This document shows positions 1-5,750 of a stretch of 5,750 bases of DNA, piece after piece (the first letter of the stretch is position 1; each line of letters opens with the position of its first letter). A program made the translations under genes and the position numbers. The stretch is from JBGSYN01 sp041750975. Lineage in GTDB: Bacteria > Pseudomonadota > Alphaproteobacteria > Geminicoccales > Geminicoccaceae. The notes beneath the pieces were generated by a model. The model ran no database searches, was not told the origin of the DNA, and worked only from the letters and a program-made list of their open reading frames with translations. The stretch covers positions 1-5,750 of the forward strand of contig JBGSYN010000230.1 in the NCBI GenBank assembly GCA_041750975.1, given 5' to 3'.

Positions 1-1
1 C

Positions 2-1519
2 AACATCCCTCGCTATATCGCTGTCAAGCATGGCCGGGAGCAGCCCGCCTATCTGCATCCCTTGCTGAAGCCGATCCTCGAGGAAACCAACGGCGTCATC
101 ATCTACCAGGAACAGGTGATGGAGATCGCCAAGCAATTGGCAGGCTACACGCTCGGCGGCGCCGATCTCTTGCGTCGGGCCATGGGCAAGAAGATCCAGG
201 CCGAAATGGATGCGCAACGCGAAGTCTTCGTCCGCGGGGCGATGGAGCGGGGTATCGGTGAGGGGCTCGCCAACACGATCTTCGATCAGGTGGCGAAATT
301 CGCGTCATACGGTTTCAACAAGAGTCATGCCGCAGCCTATGCTCTTCTCGCCTACCATACCGCTTATTTGAAGGCGAACCACACCGTCGAGTTCTACTGT
401 GCTGTGATGACGATGGAAATGGGGAACCAGGAAAAGCTTGCCATGTTTCGCCAGGAAATGGTCAGCAAGGGCATTCCATCCTATCCGCCCGATATCAATA
501 ATTCTGGGGTCCTATTCGGCGTCGAGGATGGCACCGACGGTACAGGCGTGCGTCACGCGCTCGCGGCTATCAAGGGCGTCGGCCGGCAGGCGATGACGTC
601 GTTGGTCGCCGAGAGGGAAGCGAACGGCCCTTTTGTGGATATTTTCGATCTTGCGGCCCGCCTTGGCCCGAAAACCGTCAACAAAAGAATTATGGAAGGC
701 CTGATCCGCGCCGGCGCCCTCGATGGCCTCGACGCGAACCGCTGCCGGCTGGTCGCGTCGCTCGACCAGGTATTGCGGCACGGCGCCGCTTGCCAGGACA
801 TGGAGTCGAGCGAACAGGCGAGCCTGTTCGGCAGCGGCGCCAGCGCCAAGCCACCGCCGCCGGCCTTGGCGCAGCATGAAGACTGGCCGCAACTCGAGCG
901 GTTGCAGCATGAGTTTTCGGCCCTGGGCTTTTACATGTCGGCCCATCCGCTGGACGGCTACAAACATCGTTTGGAGCGGTTAGGTGTCGTGCCGGCAGCC
1001 GAGATCCGCGCTCACATTGCCTTGCACGACAATAATCGCGTCAAGCTCGCAGGTGTCGTCCTCGGCAAACAAGAGCGGAATTCCGCCCGCGGCCGATATG
1101 CGTTCGTGCAGCTCTCCGACACCAGTGCCCAGTATGAAGTGGCGCTCTTCTCCGAGATCCTCAATGAGAGCCGCGAATTGCTCGAGGGTGGCAGATCGTT
1201 GATCCTCGAGGTCGACGCGCGGAGCGACGGCGAGGAAGTGCGGCTGACTGCGCTCGATATGACATTGCTCGATGAGGCCGAAGAAGACCCCGACAGCATT
1301 GTCGAAATCGAACTCGCCGATATTGGGGTGGCCCCGGCATTGAAGCCCTATCTGCAGGTCAACGGCGCTCGCGCCGCCAGGGTGCGTTTGGTCGTGCCTG
1401 CAAAGGATGCTGCAGCCGTCATCAGTCTGCCCGAAGCTTTCGGCTTGCCGTCTCCCTCACGCATGGACGTCGAGCGCCTGGACGGTGTCGTCGCCGTGCG
1501 GGATTTGGCCGCTAACTAG
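2..1519 (+). CDS. dnaE: DNA polymerase III subunit alpha, C-terminal part (5' truncated by window edge)
   Basis: This is the catalytic subunit of the replicative DNA polymerase III holoenzyme, which makes new DNA in the cytoplasm while bound to the beta clamp. The frame is open from base 2, so the gene starts outside the window; TTG at 62 is an internal leucine codon and not a start. The visible 505 residues align by memory with the last ~500 residues of E. coli DnaE (about 1160 aa). In order they show the fingers region with GVIIYQEQVM and GGADLLRRAMGKK, then ASYGFNKSHAAAYALLAYHT, a helix-hairpin-helix loop AIKGVG (566-583), a clamp-binding pentapeptide QASLF (815-829), an OB-fold around VKLAGVVLGKQ to ALDMTLL, and a C-terminal tau-binding-like region. 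The palm catalytic aspartates lie upstream and cannot be checked. The gene ends with TAG at 1517-1519. No frameshift or missing segment is evident. The identification is secure; DnaE rather than DnaE2 is supported by the clamp motif and the full C-terminal region. Confidence 0.97.
   Translation, partial: NIPRYIAVKHGREQPAYLHPLLKPILEETNGVIIYQEQVMEIAKQLAGYTLGGADLLRRAMGKKIQAEMDAQREVFVRGAMERGIGEGLANTIFDQVAKFASYGFNKSHAAAYALLAYHTAYLKANHTVEFYCAVMTMEMGNQEKLAMFRQEMVSKGIPSYPPDINNSGVLFGVEDGTDGTGVRHALAAIKGVGRQAMTSLVAEREANGPFVDIFDLAARLGPKTVNKRIMEGLIRAGALDGLDANRCRLVASLDQVLRHGAACQDMESSEQASLFGSGASAKPPPPALAQHEDWPQLERLQHEFSALGFYMSAHPLDGYKHRLERLGVVPAAEIRAHIALHDNNRVKLAGVVLGKQERNSARGRYAFVQLSDTSAQYEVALFSEILNESRELLEGGRSLILEVDARSDGEEVRLTALDMTLLDEAEEDPDSIVEIELADIGVAPALKPYLQVNGARAARVRLVVPAKDAAAVISLPEAFGLPSPSRMDVERLDGVVAVRDLAAN
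815..829 (+). other. Beta-clamp-binding motif QASLF inside DnaE
   Basis: The codons spell QASLF, matching the QL(S/D)LF-type consensus that docks replication proteins on the sliding clamp. It sits between the helix-hairpin-helix region and the OB-fold, the same place as QADMF in E. coli DnaE. Its presence supports a processive replicative alpha subunit. Motif and position are seen directly; the role is from family knowledge. Confidence 0.75.
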
Positions 1520-1580
1520 CGCCTTTCTCGCTGGTCTTCGCCATGGTATTCCTCGGCTGAAATCGAAGAGGACCGACGGG
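1520..1580 (+). other. Intergenic gap between dnaE and the DUF3141 gene
   Basis: These 61 bases separate the dnaE stop from the DUF3141 start. I see no GC-rich hairpin followed by a T run, so there is no intrinsic terminator for dnaE here. The only dyad is TCTTCG (1535-1540) with CGAAGA (1564-1569), a 6-bp stem around a 23-base loop, which is too weak to call. I also see no convincing -35/-10 pair. Read-through transcription from dnaE into the next gene is therefore possible, but it is not shown. Confidence 0.4.
1568..1572 (+). promoter_or_regulatory. Ribosome binding site GAGGA deciding the DUF3141 start
   Basis: GAGGA lies 8 bases before ATG 1581. The frame stays open back to 1407, but that would overlap the well-conserved dnaE C-terminus, and the extra residues look like out-of-frame dnaE. 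This site therefore fixes the start at 1581. Confidence 0.65.
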
Positions 1581-3851
1581 ATGGATCGCACTGAAGCCGA
1601 TTTGGGGACGCAAGACATCGATCAGGTTTCCGCAGGTCCGGAGCGGACCATGGGCTCGGCCTATGAGTATGCCGTCGATGCTTGGCAGCGCTGGATCCTT
1701 TACTGGGACGTCATGCGCGAGCGCAGTAATCAGTATCGAGAACATGAAGCGCAAAAAGCGCCCAACGTACTCCAGTTCGATTATGAACTCGTCATGGACG
1801 GCCGCAGCCTGCCAAGGCCGGTAAACTATGCCCTGGTCAAGATCGAGCCCGAAGTGACCGGTGCCTGTCATCCGAAGGATCGTCCATTCATCGTCGTCGA
1901 TCCCCGGGCCGGACATGGTCCCGGCATTGGCGGCTTTAAGGCGGACAGCGAAATTGGCGTTGCGCTCAATGCAGGCCATCCCTGTTACTTCGTAGGCTTT
2001 CTCCCCGATCCGGTACCGGGACAGACGATCGAGGACGTAACCAAGGCCATTGTCGCCTTCGTCAGTCGGGTCGCCGAGCTTCACCCCGATTCAGATGCCA
2101 AGCCCACCGTAATCGGCAATTGCCAAGCTGGTTGGCAGGTGGCGATGGCGGCATCGATTGCGCCCGACATTTTCGGCCCTCTCATTCTGGCCGGAGCCCC
2201 CTTGAGCTACTGGGCGGGTGTCCATGGCAAGAATCCCATGCGCTACACTGGCGGAATGACGGGCGGTAGTTGGATTGATACCTTCCTCAGCGATCTATGC
2301 GGCGGGCACTTCGATGGCGCCTGGGTGGTTGCCAATTTCGAGAATCTCAACCCTGCGAACACACTCTGGACCAAGCAATACAATCTCTACTCCAAAATCG
2401 ATACTGAAGGTCCGCGTTATCTTCAGTTTGAGCGCTGGTGGGGTGGCCATGTCACGCTCAATGCCGAAGAGATTCAATATATTGCGGACAAACTTTTCAT
2501 CGGCAACAAGTTGTCGACAGCAGAACTCGTGACGGATGACAATCTCCGTATCGACTTACGCAGTATTTCCTCTACAATCTTGATTTTCTGTTCCCATGGC
2601 GACGATATCACGCCGCCGCAACAGGCGCTGGGGTGGATTCTCGACCTCTATGGGAGCGTGGATGACATTCGCGCGGCGGGCCAAACCATTCTCTATACTG
2701 TGCATGACCAGATCGGCCATCTTGGCATTTTTGTCTCGGGCAAAGTCGCCCGCAAGGAACATCGGGAATTCGCGCACAATATCGACTTTATCGATGTCAT
2801 GCCGCCGGGTCTTTACGAGATCGTAATCTCGCCACGCGCTGAGGGCATGCCCGGCGGCGATTTCATTGATGGCGATTTCGTGACGAGCATCGAGCGACGA
2901 ACGCTCGAAGATATCCGTGCCCTGGGTGTCAACAGCGAGGAAGACGAGCGTATCTTTGCGACAGTGGCTCGCGTCTCGGACATCAATCTCGGGCTATATA
3001 GGACCTTCTGCCAACCCTGGGTGCGCGCCTTCGGTGGCGACCACGTGGCAAAGATCATGAAGGACCTGCATCCGCTGCGAATGCCCTACGAGATGTTATC
3101 CGATGCCAATCCCTTTATGCGGATAGTCAAGCAATGGGCCGAACAGATCAATGGTGAACGCCAAACCGTTGCTGCCGACAATCCCTGGCTCAGCGCTCAG
3201 GAACAATTCTCGCACCACATGACTACCAGTCTCAATGAATATCGCGACCGTAGAGACCATTTCATTGAGCAGTTATTCCTGGGCATCTACGGGTCGCCCT
3301 TATTGCAGGCCCTGGTCGGGCTCAAAGCCTCTGACCGGGTGCCGCGGACTCGTCCCGGCATTGAGCCCGAACATCTGACTTTTGTCGCAAGCGAGATCGA
3401 GCGCTTGCGCCTGCATATGTCGATCGGTGGAGCGCGGGAGGCGTCGCTACGGATGATCATGTATGTCAACAGCACCCGAGCGGCGACGGATGAGAGGCTT
3501 TTCGCAGTGGTGCAGCGCGCCTGGCAGGAATACGCCTCGGACGTGACGCTTGCCGTATTTAAGGACATTGTTCGCGATCAGGCTCTGATGCTCACTCTCG
3601 ACCACAAGGCTGCGATTGCGTGTCTGCCGGAGCTTTTGAGGAACGATCGCGACCGCATCGAGCCAATCATGGCATTCGTCAAGGAAGCCGTCACCGCCGC
3701 GGGCGAACTGCCGCCAGAAGGCAAGGAACGGTTGGCGGAGCTTGAGGCATTGGTTACGTCCACGCACGGTGATACGGACCCGCGCAGCCCTTTAAGTCAT
3801 GGCTACCAACGCAAGAAGAGGCCGACATCGCCGGGCATTCCATCCGGATAA
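1581..3851 (+). CDS. DUF3141 domain-containing protein, PHA-synthase-like alpha/beta hydrolase
   Basis: This 756-residue protein is recognised as DUF3141 from its N-terminus (YAVDAWQRWILYWDV, NQYREH, FDYELVMDGRSLPRPVNYAL) and its hydrolase core. Residues ~60-400 resemble a PhaC-type alpha/beta hydrolase: GNCQAGW puts Cys181 at the nucleophile elbow (2121-2123), HGDDITPP supplies Asp341 (2601-2603), and IGHLGIF supplies His380 (2718-2720). The Cys-to-Asp distance (160) is close to that of Cupriavidus PhaC (C319, D480). Residues ~400-756 are largely helical and unlike PhaC; ~616-730 resembles a TerB-like helical unit, a tentative call. There is no signal peptide or clear membrane segment, so it is probably cytoplasmic. 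DUF3141 proteins are annotated as 3-hydroxyalkanoate-synthetase-like, but their reaction is not established, so an acyl-thioester or polyester substrate is inference. No phaA, phaB, phasin, pta or ackA gene is in the window. The start at 1581 has a good ribosome binding site. The last 16 codons and the stop lie antisense to the 3' end of the next gene, so the extreme C-terminus may be lineage-specific. Confidence 0.88.
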   Translation: MDRTEADLGTQDIDQVSAGPERTMGSAYEYAVDAWQRWILYWDVMRERSNQYREHEAQKAPNVLQFDYELVMDGRSLPRPVNYALVKIEPEVTGACHPKDRPFIVVDPRAGHGPGIGGFKADSEIGVALNAGHPCYFVGFLPDPVPGQTIEDVTKAIVAFVSRVAELHPDSDAKPTVIGNCQAGWQVAMAASIAPDIFGPLILAGAPLSYWAGVHGKNPMRYTGGMTGGSWIDTFLSDLCGGHFDGAWVVANFENLNPANTLWTKQYNLYSKIDTEGPRYLQFERWWGGHVTLNAEEIQYIADKLFIGNKLSTAELVTDDNLRIDLRSISSTILIFCSHGDDITPPQQALGWILDLYGSVDDIRAAGQTILYTVHDQIGHLGIFVSGKVARKEHREFAHNIDFIDVMPPGLYEIVISPRAEGMPGGDFIDGDFVTSIERRTLEDIRALGVNSEEDERIFATVARVSDINLGLYRTFCQPWVRAFGGDHVAKIMKDLHPLRMPYEMLSDANPFMRIVKQWAEQINGERQTVAADNPWLSAQEQFSHHMTTSLNEYRDRRDHFIEQLFLGIYGSPLLQALVGLKASDRVPRTRPGIEPEHLTFVASEIERLRLHMSIGGAREASLRMIMYVNSTRAATDERLFAVVQRAWQEYASDVTLAVFKDIVRDQALMLTLDHKAAIACLPELLRNDRDRIEPIMAFVKEAVTAAGELPPEGKERLAELEALVTSTHGDTDPRSPLSHGYQRKKRPTSPGIPSG

Positions 3852-4234
3852 TTCAGGATGCGGGCGTCCAGCTTGTAACCGAGCGGTTCCAGATTCTTGA
3901 TGTAATAATCGTAGGCGCGCGCGGCGAAGCCCTCGAGGGTCTGAGGCCAGTGGGGGTCGAAATTATTGATGGCTCGTCCTTTGTCCTTGCACCAGTCGCT
4001 GGGGAATTGGACCGGCATGATTTCACGCTGACCGTTCTCGGCGGCGCGCCTCAACTCCCGGGCCAGTCGCTGTTCCGCATCGTCGCGAATGTCGCGTGAC
4101 ATAAAGGCTTCCCTCAATTCCCGCCCGCTATCCTCCTTCTCGCGCTTCTTGGCGAGTGCTTCCCGGACCTTCGCCATCTCGATTTCGTCGGTCATCCTGT
4201 GCAGATCCTCGGGTCGGAACAGGTTGGATGCCAT
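3803..4234 (-). CDS. Conserved-looking hypothetical protein, 143 aa, charged helical N-terminus
   Basis: I cannot name a family or function for this gene. I take it as real because the composition is protein-like, a strong ribosome binding site precedes the start, and the C-terminal half has a structured look. Residues ~8-70 are rich in Lys, Arg, Glu and Ala (EMAKVREALAKKREKED, AEQRLARELRRAAENG) and probably form long helices or a coiled coil. Residues ~72-143 look globular: VQFPSDWCKDKGRAINN, then FDPHWPQTLEGFAARAYDYY, then LEPLGYKLDARILNYPDG, ending GDVGLFLRW. There is no signal peptide or membrane segment, so it is probably cytosolic. I chose ATG at 4234 because AAAGGAA lies 8 bases upstream. 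The in-frame ATG at 4267, adding 11 residues, lacks a ribosome binding site and falls in a possible -10 box. It is convergent with the DUF3141 gene (49-base overlap) and divergent from the dehalogenase gene. Confidence 0.8.
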   Translation of the reverse strand: MASNLFRPEDLHRMTDEIEMAKVREALAKKREKEDSGRELREAFMSRDIRDDAEQRLARELRRAAENGQREIMPVQFPSDWCKDKGRAINNFDPHWPQTLEGFAARAYDYYIKNLEPLGYKLDARILNYPDGMPGDVGLFLRW

Positions 4235-4242
4235 GGCCTTAA

Positions 4243-4249
4243 TTCCTTT
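4243..4249 (-). promoter_or_regulatory. Ribosome binding site AAAGGAA of the minus-strand hypothetical gene
   Basis: Read on the minus strand, AAAGGAA lies 8 bases before ATG 4234. It favours that start over the in-frame ATG 33 bases further upstream, which has no purine-rich site ahead of it. Confidence 0.7.
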
Positions 4250-4269
4250 CGAATTATTCTTGCTCATTA

Positions 4270-4289
4270 TGGCCGATAGACCTTGGCCA
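4270..4289. repeat. Inverted repeat TGGCC-N10-GGCCA in the divergent spacer, possible operator
   Basis: TGGCC at 4270-4274 and GGCCA at 4285-4289 are exact reverse complements separated by 10 bases. The right arm also lies in the 8-base palindrome TTGGCCAA (4283-4290). Centre-to-centre spacing is 15 bases, somewhat more than one helical turn. It overlaps the possible minus-strand -10 box, a position suited to a repressor or shared regulator. Five-base arms can arise by chance, so this is only suggestive. Confidence 0.3.
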
Positions 4290-4343
4290 AACTAGATAAA
4301 TCTGCACTCATCGCCAGTCCGTCACGGCCCTGGATCGCCAATT

Positions 4344-4348
4344 AGGAG
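4344..4348 (+). promoter_or_regulatory. Ribosome binding site AGGAG of the dehalogenase fusion gene
   Basis: AGGAG lies 7 bases before ATG 4356, near-ideal spacing. It fixes the start, which also gives an N-terminus of normal length for haloalkane dehalogenases. Confidence 0.8.
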
Positions 4349-4355
4349 CATTGAG

Positions 4356-5714
4356 ATGCCGGTCGCGGATGGACGCCCAATCTCCGTGGATTTGCCGTTC
4401 GGGAAGAAATTCGTCGAGATCGACGGTTCGAAGATCGCCTATGTCGACGAAGGCCAAGGGCAGCCCGTGGTGTTCCTTCATGGAAACCCGACTTCCTCTT
4501 ATCTCTGGCGCAATATCATCCCCTACGTAATCGATAACTACCGGGCAATAGCGCCTGACTTGATCGGTATGGGGGATAGTGACAAGCCCGACATCCGCTA
4601 CACGCTTGAGGATCACATCCGCTATATTGATGGCTTTATTGACGCGCTCGGGCTTGAGGACATCGTCTTCGTCATCCATGACTGGGGCTCGGTCATCGGC
4701 ATGCGCTATGCCCGGCTGAACGACGACAAGGTTAAGGCCATCGCCTTCATGGAGGCGATCGTGCCGCCGGCCATGCCGGCCCCGAGCTACGAGGCGATGG
4801 GCCCCGAGGCCGGGGAAATGTTCCGCAATCTACGGACACCGGGTACGGGCGAAGACATGGTGCTGGAGGGCAATTTCTTCGTCGAGAGGATTTTGCCGGA
4901 ATTTGGCGTCATGCGCGACCTGATGGAGGCTGAAATGGCCGCCTACCGTGCACCCTATCCAACGCCCGAAAGCCGCCGGCCCACCTTGCAATGGCCGCGC
5001 GAGATCCCGATTGGCGGCGAGCCTGCCTTTTCGGTCGCAGAGGTATCGAAGAACGGTGACTGGCTGACGCAGAGCCAGATGCCCAAGCTCTTCTTCTATG
5101 CCGAGCCCGGAGCACTGCTACCCTCGCAAGTCGCCGACTTCATGGCCGCCAACGTTCCGAACGTGGAAATGCGCTTCGTGGGTGCAGGTTTCCATTTTCT
5201 GCAGGAGGACCATCCACACATCATCGGTCAGGGACTAAGGGACTGGCTTCGCCGTCTCGATGCGACAAATCGAAGGCCGACGGACAGGAGCAGCACGACG
5301 ACGCAAAGCGAGGTGACGATGTCGACCGCCACCATCCATAACCCGGCCGAGGTCCGCCATTTCATGCGTATCAAGGCCGTTCCGCGCCGGATTCGCGTCT
5401 TGTTTGACGGCGAGATTCTTGCCGAAAGCACGAACGCGCTGCGCCTCTTGGAGGTCGCCAAGGACTTCTACGACCCGATCCTCTACATTCCCGAAGCGGA
5501 CATTTCCGCCGCGCTCAGGCCGATCGACCGCAGAACCCACTGTCCGCTCAAGGGGTACGCCAGCTACTTCGACCTCGTGGACGCCGATGGCACCGTCCGC
5601 CACAAAGATATCGCCTGGTCCTACGCCGATGCCTTCGACTTCGCCGCCGAATTGAAGGGACACGTCGCCTTCAGGCCGGACCTCGTCACGATTGAGGACG
5701 CACCTCTTCAATAG
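4356..5714 (+). CDS. Haloalkane dehalogenase (HLD-II, DhaA/DbjA-like) fused to a C-terminal DUF427 domain
   Basis: The frame encodes 452 residues. Residues 1-302 form a full haloalkane dehalogenase (EC 3.8.1.5), which hydrolyses a carbon-halogen bond to give an alcohol, halide and proton in the cytosol. Visible catalytic residues are Asn44 in HGNPTSSYLWR (halide binding, oxyanion region), nucleophile Asp109 and halide-binding Trp110 in IHDWGS, acid Glu133 in FMEAIVPP, and base His280 in GFHFLQEDHP. Asn+Trp halide binding with a Glu acid after strand 6 defines subfamily II. PYPTPESRRP and EPGALLP echo Bradyrhizobium DbjA. The cap domain is about residues 135-215. Residues 303-321 are a polar Arg/Thr/Ser linker. 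Residues 322-452 are DUF427 (PF04248) with LYIPEAD, THCPLKGYASY and AWSYADA. Typical dehalogenases stop near 290-310 residues, so the extension is unusual. No signal peptide is seen. The halogenated substrate cannot be told from sequence. A hidden two-gene arrangement (stop lost, or an indel at the junction) is the main alternative. Confidence 0.9.
   Translation: MPVADGRPISVDLPFGKKFVEIDGSKIAYVDEGQGQPVVFLHGNPTSSYLWRNIIPYVIDNYRAIAPDLIGMGDSDKPDIRYTLEDHIRYIDGFIDALGLEDIVFVIHDWGSVIGMRYARLNDDKVKAIAFMEAIVPPAMPAPSYEAMGPEAGEMFRNLRTPGTGEDMVLEGNFFVERILPEFGVMRDLMEAEMAAYRAPYPTPESRRPTLQWPREIPIGGEPAFSVAEVSKNGDWLTQSQMPKLFFYAEPGALLPSQVADFMAANVPNVEMRFVGAGFHFLQEDHPHIIGQGLRDWLRRLDATNRRPTDRSSTTTQSEVTMSTATIHNPAEVRHFMRIKAVPRRIRVLFDGEILAESTNALRLLEVAKDFYDPILYIPEADISAALRPIDRRTHCPLKGYASYFDLVDADGTVRHKDIAWSYADAFDFAAELKGHVAFRPDLVTIEDAPLQ
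5310..5314 (+). promoter_or_regulatory. Internal ribosome binding site GAGGT before the DUF427 start
   Basis: GAGGT lies 4 bases before an in-frame ATG at 5319, exactly at the linker/DUF427 boundary. It could permit separate translation of DUF427 from the same mRNA. A chance purine run is possible, but the position is apt. Confidence 0.45.
5319..5714 (+). other. DUF427 domain region (131 codons), possibly also translated separately
   Basis: From Met322 of the fusion this segment is a complete DUF427-size protein. A short N-terminal helix-like lead (TIHNPAEVRHFMRIK) is followed by the strand-rich fold: RRIRVLFDGEILAEST, ALRLLE, ILYIPEADI, THCPLKGYASYFDL, KDIAWSYADAFDFAAELKGHVAF and a final RPDLVTIED. 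DUF427 proteins usually occur alone as short cytosolic proteins. Pfam files the family under an NTP-transferase-like label, but no function is established. Conserved Cys396, Lys399 and Trp421 are present. TAG at 5712-5714 ends the frame. Confidence 0.85.
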
Positions 5715-5750
5715 CTCGGATAGGCTCACGAATCGGGATTGTCGCTGCCC
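5715..5750. other. Unassigned right edge
   Basis: After the DUF427 stop only 36 bases remain. I see no hairpin with a T run, no start codon with a ribosome binding site, and no repeat. Any terminator or next gene lies beyond the window. Confidence 0.4.

Larger units (their letters stand above)
4235..4355. promoter_or_regulatory. Divergent intergenic region, presumed promoters for both flanking genes
   Basis: These 121 bases separate two genes transcribed away from each other, so both promoters should lie here unless they sit inside the coding regions. For the minus strand, CATAAT (plus-strand 4266-4271) matches the -10 consensus at 5 of 6 positions, with a weak TAGTTT 17 bases upstream. That would start the transcript near 4259, leaving a leader of about 25 bases. 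For the plus strand the best -10-like string is in TAGATAAA (4293-4300), with no good -35 ahead of it. An inverted repeat lies between the two. That the region contains promoters is inferred from gene orientation; the individual boxes are weak guesses. Confidence 0.5.

Noticed and set aside
512..967. 151-codon minus-strand open frame within dnaE
   Set aside because: It is entirely antisense to conserved DnaE sequence including the helix-hairpin-helix and clamp motif.
1535..1569. Hairpin TCTTCG/CGAAGA after dnaE as a terminator
   Set aside because: A 6-bp stem with a 23-base loop and no following T run is too weak for an intrinsic terminator.
1407..1580. Upstream in-frame extension of the DUF3141 gene
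   Set aside because: It would overlap the conserved dnaE C-terminus in another frame, its residues look like out-of-frame dnaE, and ATG 1581 has a good ribosome binding site.
1512..2084. 190-codon minus-strand open frame opposite the DUF3141 5' part
   Set aside because: It lies fully opposite well-recognised DUF3141 coding sequence and shows no ribosome binding site or family motif that I can see. Long antisense frames are expected in GC-rich genes.
3841..3860. Possible bidirectional terminator hairpin CATCC-N10-GGATG near the convergent gene ends
   Set aside because: The stem is only 5 bp with a 10-base loop and no T run on either side, and it lies inside the minus-strand coding region.
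4308..4679. 123-codon minus-strand open frame opposite the dehalogenase N-terminus
   Set aside because: It covers the HGNPTSS and IHDWGS coding regions, which are unmistakable on the plus strand; the frame is a shadow.
5235..5729. 164-codon minus-strand open frame opposite the DUF427 region
   Set aside because: The plus-strand frame has clear DUF427 motifs; the antisense translation is Val/Gly/Arg-rich without a recognisable domain.

Overview
The window is moderately GC-rich and reads as bacterial chromosomal DNA. It probably comes from an alphaproteobacterium (Hyphomicrobiales or Rhodospirillales type). This rests on the protein styles: a DnaE-type polymerase C-terminus, a DUF3141 protein, a DbjA/DhaA-like dehalogenase and a DUF427 domain. 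No marker gene here fixes the species. I see no tRNA, rRNA, CRISPR array, insertion sequence or phage gene.

Layout: (1) Positions 2-1519, plus strand, hold the last 505 codons of dnaE, the replicative DNA polymerase III alpha subunit, cut by the left edge. (2) After a 61-base gap, 1581-3851 (plus) encodes a 756-residue DUF3141 protein. It is a PHA-synthase-like alpha/beta hydrolase with an apparent Cys-Asp-His triad and a long helical C-terminal half. (3) On the minus strand, 4234-3803 encodes a 143-residue hypothetical protein. Its 3' end overlaps the DUF3141 gene tail-to-tail by 49 bases. (4) A 121-base divergent spacer (4235-4355) separates that gene from the next. (5) Positions 4356-5714 (plus) form one uninterrupted 452-codon frame: a complete subfamily-II haloalkane dehalogenase joined by a short polar linker to a complete DUF427 domain. 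The last 36 bases hold nothing I can recognise.

How they relate: dnaE is core replication, and nothing ties it functionally to what follows beyond shared direction. DUF3141 and the dehalogenase are both alpha/beta hydrolases, but they use different nucleophiles (Cys and Asp) and are separated by an opposing gene, so they are not one operon. The hypothetical gene and the dehalogenase fusion share a divergent spacer carrying a small inverted repeat and could be co-regulated.

The most noteworthy feature is the dehalogenase-DUF427 fusion. All dehalogenase catalytic residues and the DUF427 motifs are present. An internal Shine-Dalgarno/ATG lies exactly at the domain junction, so the region could yield a fusion protein, a separate DUF427 protein, or both. 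It is also one indel away from an ordinary two-gene operon, so the fusion needs confirmation from reads or homologs.
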